A stretch of DNA of 5,724 nucleotides from JBJXHC01 sp964538485 (GTDB lineage Bacteria > Bacteroidota > Ignavibacteria > UBA10030 > UBA6906): positions 1-5,724 of the forward strand of contig CAZIHJ010000156.1 in NCBI GenBank assembly GCA_964538485.1, written 5' to 3'. Positions 1-5,724 of this stretch are shown here, one piece after another. The position numbers were made by a program, and so were the translations under genes. Below the pieces are notes generated by a model. It saw nothing but the letters and a program-made list of their open reading frames with translations, had not been told where the DNA came from and did not search any database. Positions within the stretch are counted from its first letter, which is position 1. Each line of letters opens with the position of its first letter.

Positions 1-48
1 GATGACTGTCATTGCAGACAGCATTGTAATCCATGCGGCAGTTTTCAT
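1..48 (-). CDS. Start of a small hydrophobic protein, cut by the left window edge
   Basis: An ATG at 48-46 opens a frame that reads MKTAAWITMLSAMTVI and then leaves the window. The start has one lysine followed by an uninterrupted hydrophobic stretch, as in a single-helix membrane peptide or a signal sequence. A purine-rich but weak Shine-Dalgarno stretch, GAAAGAAG (62-55), lies 6 bases upstream. The gene begins 14 bases after the stop of the 42-residue membrane protein gene, so the two are almost certainly co-transcribed and probably translationally coupled. Inference only: the opening resembles the very short MetS-type small subunits of NSS-family sodium symporters, but 16 residues cannot establish this. 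It could equally be a signal peptide of a longer exported protein. I am fairly sure a gene starts here and unsure what it is. Confidence 0.6.
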   Translation of the reverse strand, partial: MKTAAWITMLSAMTVI

Positions 49-54
49 GATTTG

Positions 55-62
55 CTTCTTTC
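55..62 (-). promoter_or_regulatory. Weak ribosome-binding site for the gene starting at 48
   Basis: GAAAGAAG read on the minus strand, 6 bases before the ATG at 48-46. It is purine-rich but lacks a GGAG core, which fits a downstream cistron translated by coupling to the gene ending 14 bases before it. Confidence 0.45.
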
Positions 63-191
63 TTATATTAGGCCTGTCCCTTTGAGTATTAACATCAGCA
101 CACCCAATGCAATTAATGCCATCAATCCCATGAAAATTATTGAAGTGCCCTCTTCCTTTTTCTGTTTATTTGAAGAATTCTTCTCAGACAT
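63..191 (-). CDS. 42-residue single-pass membrane protein, function unknown
   Basis: The frame runs from ATG (191-189) to TAA (65-63). Residues 1-16 are polar and lysine/glutamate-rich (MSEKNSSNKQKKEEGT). Residues 18-36 form one uninterrupted hydrophobic helix (IIFMGLMALIALGVLMLIL), followed by a short tail KGTGLI. There is no cleavable signal pattern, so it should sit in the inner membrane as a single-span protein. I chose this ATG, although the frame stays open to 377, because a near-perfect Shine-Dalgarno (AAGGAGA) precedes it and the upstream extension has no membrane or domain character. Another small hydrophobic gene starts 14 bases downstream, so they form an operon. I do not recognise the family. 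Small proteins of this shape commonly act as accessory subunits of transporters or respiratory complexes, but that role is only an inference here. Confidence 0.8.
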   Translation of the reverse strand: MSEKNSSNKQKKEEGTSIIFMGLMALIALGVLMLILKGTGLI

Positions 192-197
192 TGTAGT

Positions 198-204
198 TCT
201 CCTT
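198..204 (-). promoter_or_regulatory. Strong ribosome-binding site of the 42-residue membrane protein
   Basis: AAGGAGA read on the minus strand, with 6 bases between it and the ATG at 191-189. It is close to an ideal Shine-Dalgarno sequence. It settles the start of the small gene against longer in-frame alternatives that reach 377. Confidence 0.8.
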
Positions 205-291
205 GAATGAATGGTCCCGGCGTCGGAGAGAACGGGCGAAATACACCCCACTTCCAGCGCCACGGTATGAAAAGCGTGAACTATGGAGATG
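205..291 (-). other. Leader region upstream of the small membrane-protein pair
   Basis: This stretch separates the stop of the preceding open frame (TAA at 294-292) from the ribosome-binding site of the 42-residue gene. I see no coding frame with start signals and no convincing -35/-10 pair. The only local structure is a 4-bp pairing of CCCG and CGGG around 217-237, too weak to call a terminator or riboswitch. A promoter for the small pair would be expected here if the pair is transcribed separately, but I cannot place one. Confidence 0.4.
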
Positions 292-714
292 TTACAGAAC
301 TGGCGGGTCTCTTGGCCGGTAGCGGAGGTACGTTGCGTGTGAAAGCGGAGATACGGAAATCTCAACACAAGCAACAAAGAATTCTTGGTGATGGAGATTC
401 AGATCATCAGAGGATACTGCAACTTCAGGAGAATGATATGTTTTCGTGAGCGAAGAAACATGATTTCCCTGAATCCAGTATTGTTGGGCCGGAACCGGAG
501 GCAGTCTTTTTGCATCAGTTACTTGAACACCATGCCTGGTGTATGCTGCATTGATTGCCGTATGAAACTGTGCCGAATTGCCAAGGAAAGCACAGAAACC
601 GATTATCAGGCAGAGAATGCTATGTCTCGACTGTGGTTTCACGTTCGGAAGATACATCATATCAGGAAGAAAGACAATGCATGATTTGCTGAATACCAAG
701 GTCAATAAATTCAC
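292..714 (-). CDS. Hypothetical small protein with a hydrophobic N-terminal segment (uncertain)
   Basis: The frame is open from a GTG at 714-712 to TAA at 294-292, 140 codons at most. In-frame ATGs at 660 and 657 give 122- or 121-residue products. From ATG 660 the protein starts MMYLPNVKPQSRH and continues with a hydrophobic run (ILCLIIGFCAFLGNSA), which looks like a signal peptide or membrane anchor. The remainder is polar and histidine-rich and matches no family I know. Start signals are poor: ATG 660 has no Shine-Dalgarno, and GTG 714 has only an AGG about 11 bases upstream. It lies on the same strand as its neighbours, about 100 bases before the 42-residue membrane gene. Its length and signal-like start favour a real gene; the weak start and lack of a family favour chance. 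The plus-strand frames in this stretch are cysteine/arginine-rich with poor starts and look worse. Confidence 0.35.
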   Translation of the reverse strand: MNLLTLVFSKSCIVFLPDMMYLPNVKPQSRHSILCLIIGFCAFLGNSAQFHTAINAAYTRHGVQVTDAKRLPPVPAQQYWIQGNHVSSLTKTYHSPEVAVSSDDLNLHHQEFFVACVEISVSPLSHATYLRYRPRDPPVL

Positions 715-730
715 ACGCGGGTGTACCTCG

Positions 731-744
731 CTCCCTCACGGGAG
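731..744. other. Small hairpin: 5-bp GC-rich stem, 4-base loop
   Basis: CTCCC (731-735) pairs with GGGAG (740-744) around the loop TCAC. Two outer pairs (729-748 and 730-747) can extend the stem if bases 745-746 bulge. No U-run follows on either strand, so it is not a standard intrinsic terminator. It directly adjoins a second hairpin at 747-762. On the minus strand it would lie just upstream of the 292-714 frame. Confidence 0.4.
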
Positions 745-746
745 AG

Positions 747-762
747 CGTCCGCTTGAGGACG
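747..762. other. Small hairpin: 5-bp stem, 6-base loop
   Basis: CGTCC (747-751) pairs with GGACG (758-762) around the loop GCTTGA. It sits immediately beside the hairpin at 731-744 and competes with that hairpin's extended stem for bases 747-748. No poly-T tract follows on either strand. The pair may be a structured leader, part of a dispersed intergenic repeat, or chance. Confidence 0.35.
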
Positions 763-846
763 AACGACAAGGTCTAGCGCTCTACTTATTCTGGTCAGTT
801 TCGGGTCATATCTGAATCCACAGTTTGGAAAGTAACGTCCTTTGGT

Positions 847-933
847 TCATGCCAAATCCAACTCTGTAACGATGAAATCGCCTACTGGGTGGTTCAGGTT
901 TGGTTTAAGGCTACCTACAGCAACGGGAAACAT
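847..933 (-). CDS. Possible 28-residue small ORF or decayed gene remnant
   Basis: ATG (933-931) to TGA (849-847) gives a 28-residue peptide beginning MFPVAVGSLKPNLNHP and ending VTELDLA. A strong Shine-Dalgarno, GAAGGAG (946-940), lies 6 bases before the ATG, which is the main reason to list it. The product is soluble, with no membrane segment. The same frame is open for 36 more codons past the TGA, ending at a second TGA (738-736), and the extension reads like ordinary protein (for example RYFPNCGFRYDPKLTRISR). The whole 66-codon stretch could therefore be a gene broken by one stop, a small gene with fortuitous downstream openness, or a non-coding repeat that happens to be open. It lies between the kinase and the next open frame, on the same strand. 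I do not recognise the sequence. Confidence 0.25.
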   Translation of the reverse strand: MFPVAVGSLKPNLNHPVGDFIVTELDLA

Positions 934-939
934 CCGCCA

Positions 940-946
940 CTCCTTC
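940..946 (-). promoter_or_regulatory. Shine-Dalgarno-like site before the small ORF at 933
   Basis: GAAGGAG read on the minus strand, 6 bases before the ATG at 933-931. Sequence and spacing are near ideal, but a match of this length can occur by chance, so it supports the small ORF without proving it. Confidence 0.35.
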
Positions 947-1074
947 AATCTCCCAGAGTAGAGCTAAAGACACTTCACCGAAGAGAATACCCCTGGAAAG
1001 AGTCCACGAGTCCTTCATTATTGACTGCGTTTCAATCAATCGTCAAATATCTTCCAATCGGTTTTCTCACGAAA
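947..1074. other. Region just downstream of the kinase stop; no gene, no terminator seen
   Basis: I see nothing functional here. There is no GC-rich stem followed by a T-run after the kinase TAG on the minus strand, so rho-independent termination is not evident. Readthrough into the leftward frames, or rho-dependent termination, remains possible. A plus-strand frame that covers this stretch runs into the kinase 3' end antisense and has no start signal, so I do not call it. Confidence 0.4.
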
Positions 1075-4000
1075 CTACAGAGATCCACCGTCGCGCCTGT
1101 CAATTTCCTCACGAATTGTTCTCAGAAGCTCAATCACCGCAAACGGTTTTTGCAAAAATGCCTTTACTCCGGCCGCAAAGAGTCTCGACTTCGCCTCGGG
1201 CTCAATGTAACCGCTACCGACAATCACTTTCACCTTTGGGTTTAACTTAATGATCTTTCTGGACAGTACATCACCATCCATCTTTGGCAAACCAAGGTCG
1301 GTAAGCACAAGAGCAATCTCCCGTTGATGCTTCCTGTACAGAGCGAGCCCTTCCTCACCATCCTTGGCGGTCAGTATTGTATACCCTTTTGCTTCGAATG
1401 TGGAGCGGAGGATTTCCCTGAGCAAATCTTCATCCTCAATGATGAGGAGTGTTTCATTGCCTCTCGGCACTTCATCAAGATTCGGACCTGTTCGCTCTCT
1501 GGTTTCGGCGCTGCGAGGTATTGTCGGTAAGTACATGTAGAACGTCGTCCCCTTGCCTATGGTGCTCTCCAGATCAATGAAACCGTGATGACCCTGGATG
1601 ATGCCGTAGACAACGGCGAGGCCGAGGCCGGTTCCCTTCCCTTTTTCCTTCGTCGTAAAGAACGGTTCGAACATATGTTGCCGTGTGACCTCATCCATTC
1701 CGGTTCCCGTATCGGTGACGGAAATGCACACATAGTCCACCTCCGCCACATTGGGGTACTTCTCTGAGAGCTTGCCCGCCGCCACACACGACGTGGTCAT
1801 GGAGAAAGATCCGCCTTTCGGCATGGCATCACGGGCGTTCACGCACAGGTTGAGCAGTACTTGATGAATCTGAGTTCTATCAGCATTGATGAGGGGCAGA
1901 TTTGCCCCCAGTTGTGTTTTGACTTCAATCGTTTTCGGAAACGTCTCATTCATGATCAAGACCATTTCCGAGACAATTTCGTTCACAACAATCGGTTCAA
2001 AGAGAATATCCGTTTTGCGCGCAAAGGTAAGTATTTGACGGACAAGGCCCGACCCCCGTTCGACTGACTTGTTAATGGCATCAACGCTTTTGACAAGGCG
2101 GGTCGGGTCGGCACCGCCTCTGCTCAACAGTGCCGCGTGCCCCAGTATAATCGCCAGGATGTTGTTGAAGTCATGTGCGATTCCGCCGGCCAGTGTGCCG
2201 ATGCTCTCCAGTTTTTGGGCCTGTCGGAGCTGGTGCTCCAGCATCTTGCGCTCAGTAATATCTTCCTTCACAGCAAGGAAATGAGTAATGGCTCCTGCCA
2301 CATCCTTAATGGGAGATATTGACGCGGACTCCCAATACAATTCCCCGCTCTTCCTCCTGTTGTGAAGCTCGCCACGCCACTCGCCTCCCGCAGTAATCGT
2401 TGTCCAGAGATGCTTATACTCCTGGGCTGACATCTCACCCGACTTGAGGATGCGCGGATTCTGACCAATTGCTTCCTCGGCCGAATAGCCCGTCAATTGT
2501 GTAAAGCGGCTATTAACGTATTCAATGTTCCCCTGTAGATCTGTGATGATTGTTGCTGCCGGGCTTTGCTCAACGGCACTCGAAAGCTGCCTGAGTCTGA
2601 TTTCTGCCCGCTTCGAGTCTGTGATGTCCTGAATCGTACCATGCATTTGGATGGGGCGCGACTGAGAGTCGAATTCCACGTTTCCCAACCCATGCACCCA
2701 TCGTTCGGCGTGGTCGCAATGACGTATAATTCGATATTCCTTGTTGAAGGACATGGCCTTCCCAAGAACCTCGTTATTAAAGTAGTACGTCATCATGTCG
2801 CGGTCCTCTGGATGGATCAATGCCTCCCATCCTTCCACCGAATGTTCATATGCTTCATCTATTCCGAATACCCTGTCAAGACCCTCGGAACTTTTCCATA
2901 TTTTTGTGGCAATATCCAGCACATAACTTCCCAGACTTGCGGTGATTTGTGACTCTTTGAGCAGCCTTTCATTTTCTCGTAATGTAATTTCCGCCCGCCT
3001 GCGCTTGGTTATGTCGCGAATGATGATAGTGTGAAACCGGCCATCGTTTGCTTCCCACTCAGAGAGCGAGAACTCGAGTGGAAACTCACTGCCATCCGTG
3101 CGGACTCCCGTCTGTTCAACGGTCCTACCCGCTACTATTGGCACGCCATTCATGGAAGGCCCTTGAGATTCGGGGAGAACTTCAGCGCGTTGAAAGTCTG
3201 GTATAAGACGAGTAAGGGGTTCCCCGATTGCTTCGGTGTATTTGTATCCGAACAATTGTTGTGCACCGTTGTTCCATCCCGTAACAATCCCCCTGTCATC
3301 TGCGGAAACAATGGCATCGTTTGCAGAGTTCAGCACGGCCCTGTACCGGGCTTCGCTTTCGAGCAGTTCACGTTCGTTTTGTTTTCGCTTCGTGATGTCA
3401 CGCGCCACCCCGACCATTGCAATTGGCTTGCCCTTGGCATCCTTCACAGCCGAAGTCCACAGCTCGACCGGAAACTCTGTTCCATCCCTGTGGAGATTGA
3501 TGAGTTCGCCATACCACCCACCGGCAATCGTTTCCGGAAGAATCTGTTTTGTTGATCCCTTGTCAGTTCCTCCCGGCCTCACGATGGAAATATTTTTTCC
3601 GAGTATTTCGTCAGCAGTGTATCCATAGACATCCATAAATGCATTGTTGACAAAAATAATACGATCTTCAAGGTCGGTTATTGAGACGCAGTCCTTGATT
3701 GATTCAATGGCCTGTGCCAACAGACTGATTTCCTGTTCCGCCCGTTTGCGCTTGGTAATGTCCGTAAGAAATCCGTGCCAGATGACGCTTCCATCCGGCT
3801 CCTTCTTTGGAACGGACTGACCGTCAACCCATACCTCAGCACCGCCCTGCCCCAGCACCCGGAACTCCCCTTGCCATGGCTGCATCGTCCGGGCGGATTC
3901 AAACATTGTCTTCCATACATTGCTTATGTCGTCCGGGTGGATACAGGCAAAGCACGACGACCCGTCGCGCTTCAGTTCATTTGCATCAAGTCCCTGGATT

Positions 4001-5724
4001 TTCTCAAAGGCGGGACTGACATACGGGAAGGATGTTGAGCCGTCAGGTGAAAGCCGGAGTGAATATATCCCACCAGGGGCGACCGCTACAATCTGCCTGA
4101 GTTGTTCCTCCAATCTGAACCTTTCATGGAGTTCTGCTTCCGCCTTCTTGCGCTCCGTGTTGTCCTGCAAGGTAGACCGAATGCCAATGATCTCTCCCGC
4201 GTCATTTCTGAGTAGTCGATCCATGACAAGAACTTCAACAGTACTTCCATCCTTTCTCCGGAACTGGCGCTCATAACTTTGAGTGGATACGTTGGCCCCG
4301 GCAAGTTTCGCAGTCACCGCATCGCGGGATGCGTCAGACTCCGGAGCGAATTCCCATACAGGCCGGCCGCGCATTTCCTCCGGCGTGTAGCCGAGCATTT
4401 CCAGTTCAGTACGATTTACTTCAACAATGTGCCCATGCATATCGATCTCGTGATATCCCGCAGGAGCCTCATCAAACAGTTCCCGGAATTTCTTCTCAGT
4501 CTTAACAAGCATGTCCTCGGTCCGCTTGCGTCGTGTAATATCCCGCGCTATGACATGGAATCCCGTTATGTTCTTTCCTTCAAACACCAACGAAGCGCTT
4601 TGTCCGAACCACTTCACCTGGCCATTTTTTGCAAGGAACGGGAATTCAACATAGGATGACTTTTGCCTTGAGAGGAGTTGTTGTTGATAGAATTCCCTGA
4701 GGCGTTTGCGGTGCTCCGGCTGAACGAGTTGGAGATAGTGGAATTTCCGGAACTCATCAAGAGTGTACCCTGCACTCTTAATCCCGGCGTTGTTTACAAA
4801 AGTGAACCATCCCTCTTTATTGATCGTAAAAATTATGTCGGCTGCGTTCTCAACGACTTCCTTGTAGCGGAGTTCCGATTCCCGGATTGCTTCCTCTGCT
4901 CGTTTCTGTTCGGTGATATCACTGATGGTGGTAATGAAGTATTGCGGTCTGCGTGCCGCATCGCGGTGGATGGCGGTACTGACGTCAGCTGATACAATTG
5001 ACCCATCCTTGCGAATGTACCGTTTTTCAAAACGTGCGTTCTCTATATCACCCCGCATCAACGAGGCAACAAGATCTTCGCTCTCTTTTACGTCGTCCGG
5101 GTGCGTGATCTCCTTCCAGTGTTTCAAGGTCAACTCGTCATGCGAGTAGCCGAGCATATCGCAAAAACTTTTGTTTACCTGCAGGGATCCATCGACCCTG
5201 GCGATCGAGACTCCTACGACAGAGTTTTCAAAAAAAGATCGGAATTTTCCCTCACTTTCCAGGAGGGACATTGCTGCTGTGTACTTCTCCTGGTAGAAAT
5301 ATTCCCGTTGTCTTCTCAACACAACACCGACGCTTGCGCCGGCGCTCAGAAGCAACGCGCCAATGAGAATGACCGTCATCCATACCCGCTCTCTCAATGG
5401 TTCCCTGATTTCCGACATGTCCATGCGTGCAACAATAAACCAGGGAGAATCCGGGATGCCTCTTACGCTGGCAAGCACGGGAACGCCGCGGTAATCAGTT
5501 CCTTCAGCCGTGCCTTCTTGTCCCAACACGGCCTTGACAACAGGAGAGGTCGTGTTCGAGATGGGGATGCGCAGACTGAGAGCTGCACGGTCGTTAAATC
5601 GAAGATTGTTCAGGAAGAGAACATCGGTGCCTTCACGACGGATTAAGAGCGTCTCCGCCGTACGGCTGGAAGACGGCCAGCGCTTAAGAAGCGGATAGAG
5701 ATACGTTTCGGGATCAATCCGCAA
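1075..5724 (-). CDS. Multi-PAS sensor hybrid histidine kinase with receiver domain (5' end missing)
   Basis: Membrane sensor kinase; the frame enters from the right edge (first codon TTG, an internal leucine) and ends at TAG 1077-1075. Visible residues: 1-112, membrane-proximal part of an extracytoplasmic, probably double-Cache, sensor; 115-137, transmembrane helix; 158-1161, eight PAS/PAC units; 1167-1237, HisKA with phospho-accepting H1184 (GGIAHDFNNIL); 1280-1402, HATPase_c with N box (N1292/N1296), G1 DTGTGM (1338-1343), FEPFFTTK (1352-1359) and G2 GKGTGLGLA (1362-1370); 1424-1540, receiver with acidic E1430/D1431, phospho-acceptor D1476 (TDLGLPKMDG), S1504 and K1526. All catalytic residues are present, so autophosphorylation at H1184 and transfer to D1476 are expected. 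There is no Hpt or DNA-binding domain, so output needs a separate partner. At least one helix and most of the Cache fold should lie upstream. The ligand cannot be deduced. Confidence 0.95.
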   Translation of the reverse strand: MRIDPETYLYPLLKRWPSSSRTAETLLIRREGTDVLFLNNLRFNDRAALSLRIPISNTTSPVVKAVLGQEGTAEGTDYRGVPVLASVRGIPDSPWFIVARMDMSEIREPLRERVWMTVILIGALLLSAGASVGVVLRRQREYFYQEKYTAAMSLLESEGKFRSFFENSVVGVSIARVDGSLQVNKSFCDMLGYSHDELTLKHWKEITHPDDVKESEDLVASLMRGDIENARFEKRYIRKDGSIVSADVSTAIHRDAARRPQYFITTISDITEQKRAEEAIRESELRYKEVVENAADIIFTINKEGWFTFVNNAGIKSAGYTLDEFRKFHYLQLVQPEHRKRLREFYQQQLLSRQKSSYVEFPFLAKNGQVKWFGQSASLVFEGKNITGFHVIARDITRRKRTEDMLVKTEKKFRELFDEAPAGYHEIDMHGHIVEVNRTELEMLGYTPEEMRGRPVWEFAPESDASRDAVTAKLAGANVSTQSYERQFRRKDGSTVEVLVMDRLLRNDAGEIIGIRSTLQDNTERKKAEAELHERFRLEEQLRQIVAVAPGGIYSLRLSPDGSTSFPYVSPAFEKIQGLDANELKRDGSSCFACIHPDDISNVWKTMFESARTMQPWQGEFRVLGQGGAEVWVDGQSVPKKEPDGSVIWHGFLTDITKRKRAEQEISLLAQAIESIKDCVSITDLEDRIIFVNNAFMDVYGYTADEILGKNISIVRPGGTDKGSTKQILPETIAGGWYGELINLHRDGTEFPVELWTSAVKDAKGKPIAMVGVARDITKRKQNERELLESEARYRAVLNSANDAIVSADDRGIVTGWNNGAQQLFGYKYTEAIGEPLTRLIPDFQRAEVLPESQGPSMNGVPIVAGRTVEQTGVRTDGSEFPLEFSLSEWEANDGRFHTIIIRDITKRRRAEITLRENERLLKESQITASLGSYVLDIATKIWKSSEGLDRVFGIDEAYEHSVEGWEALIHPEDRDMMTYYFNNEVLGKAMSFNKEYRIIRHCDHAERWVHGLGNVEFDSQSRPIQMHGTIQDITDSKRAEIRLRQLSSAVEQSPAATIITDLQGNIEYVNSRFTQLTGYSAEEAIGQNPRILKSGEMSAQEYKHLWTTITAGGEWRGELHNRRKSGELYWESASISPIKDVAGAITHFLAVKEDITERKMLEHQLRQAQKLESIGTLAGGIAHDFNNILAIILGHAALLSRGGADPTRLVKSVDAINKSVERGSGLVRQILTFARKTDILFEPIVVNEIVSEMVLIMNETFPKTIEVKTQLGANLPLINADRTQIHQVLLNLCVNARDAMPKGGSFSMTTSCVAAGKLSEKYPNVAEVDYVCISVTDTGTGMDEVTRQHMFEPFFTTKEKGKGTGLGLAVVYGIIQGHHGFIDLESTIGKGTTFYMYLPTIPRSAETRERTGPNLDEVPRGNETLLIIEDEDLLREILRSTFEAKGYTILTAKDGEEGLALYRKHQREIALVLTDLGLPKMDGDVLSRKIIKLNPKVKVIVGSGYIEPEAKSRLFAAGVKAFLQKPFAVIELLRTIREEIDRRDGGSL
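2242..5253 (-). repeat. Eight tandem PAS/PAC units inside the kinase
   Basis: Each unit ends in a PAC signature of the form D-I-T-x-x-K-R-A-E, starting at residues 269, 395, 521 (DNTERKKAE), 655, 776, 904, 1033 and 1155. Spacing is 121-134 residues. Approximate units are 158-278, 283-400, 408-527, 538-661, 664-783, 788-912, 918-1040 and 1043-1161. Units 4 and 7 have the IHPDD/IHPED and Trp-rich pattern of the PAS_3 subfamily. Units 5 and 8 have the ITDL...YVN/FVNN...GY pattern of the NifL/LOV-like group. Short linkers of the type RAEEAIRESELRYK predict helical connectors that pass signals along the array. The units are diverged in protein sequence, but some linkers remain very similar in DNA. 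Confidence 0.9.
5314..5382 (-). other. Transmembrane helix of the kinase
   Basis: Residues 115-137 of the visible protein (WMTVILIGALLLSAGASVGV and the next few residues) form one hydrophobic span. It is followed by RRQR, a positive-inside stop that places the PAS array in the cytoplasm. The preceding stretch, residues 80-112 (VPVLASVRGIPDSPWFIVAR, then an acidic/basic helix), matches the last strand and exit helix typical of Cache-type periplasmic sensors. The matching N-terminal helix must lie beyond the window. Confidence 0.85.

Noticed and set aside
192..377. Upstream extension of the 42-residue gene to an in-frame start at 377
   Set aside because: The extension lacks a ribosome-binding site and overlaps the end of the other minus-strand frame. 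The ATG at 191 has a near-perfect Shine-Dalgarno.
207..684. Two plus-strand frames opposite the small genes (207-449 and 385-684)
   Set aside because: They overlap in different frames and have poor start contexts; the second uses a TTG start and encodes a Cys/Arg-rich product typical of shadow frames. The minus strand offers better signals.
677..705. Possible promoter before ATG 660: TTGACC (705-700) with TGCATT about 18 bases on
   Set aside because: The -35 box is good, but the -10 matches only 3 of 6 bases and the spacing is long. Too weak to list as a promoter, although it would favour the shorter start at 660 over GTG 714.
841..856. Inverted repeat TTTGG / CCAAA around TTCATG
   Set aside because: A 5-bp AT-containing stem with no adjacent regulatory sign; expected by chance in a window of this size.
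913..939. Sigma-54-like promoter (TGGC ... TTGC) on the minus strand
   Set aside because: The spacing between the GG and GC elements is about five bases too long for a -24/-12 promoter.
1000..1013. Direct repeat of GAGTCC separated by AC
   Set aside because: Six-base repeat, no further copies, no functional context.
889..1245. Plus-strand 118-codon frame antisense to the kinase 3' end
   Set aside because: No ribosome-binding site, no recognisable domain, and about half of it is the mirror of the receiver-domain coding sequence.
5722..5724. TTG at the right edge as the true start of the kinase
   Set aside because: The visible sequence begins inside a sensor domain and lacks the expected N-terminal membrane helix. 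The TTG is an internal leucine codon at the window edge.

Overview
The window is dominated by one gene: the 3' 4.65 kb of a very large membrane-anchored hybrid histidine kinase on the minus strand. Its 5' end runs off the right edge. The visible 1549 residues hold, in order, the C-terminal part of an extracytoplasmic sensor, one transmembrane helix, eight tandem PAS/PAC units, a complete HisKA/HATPase core and a C-terminal receiver domain. Multi-PAS hybrid kinases of this build are common in environmental bacteria with large signalling repertoires (Deltaproteobacteria-type lineages, Chlorobi/Ignavibacteria/Bacteroidota relatives). Base composition looks balanced, near 50% G+C by eye. The sequence alone does not fix the lineage; I lean weakly to the Bacteroidota/Chlorobi side.

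Left of the kinase, transcription would continue leftward. Positions 715-1074 contain no ordinary gene. They hold a 28-codon frame with a very good Shine-Dalgarno sequence, which stays open for 36 more codons past its single TGA, and two small adjacent hairpins near 731-762. No convincing terminator follows the kinase stop. Positions 292-714 carry an open frame of up to 140 codons that may encode a small secreted or anchored protein of unknown function; its start signals are poor.

The left end (1-204) holds a convincing pair of tiny minus-strand genes: a 42-residue single-helix membrane protein with a textbook ribosome-binding site and, 14 bases after it, the first 16 codons of another small hydrophobic protein cut by the left edge. 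They look like a small-membrane-protein operon, possibly accessory subunits of a transporter or membrane complex encoded further left. No such partner is visible.

I see no RNA gene, CRISPR array, insertion sequence or recognised riboswitch. The best candidates for something undescribed are the small-protein pair and the intergenic segment at 736-946. Nothing here shows a new multi-gene system.
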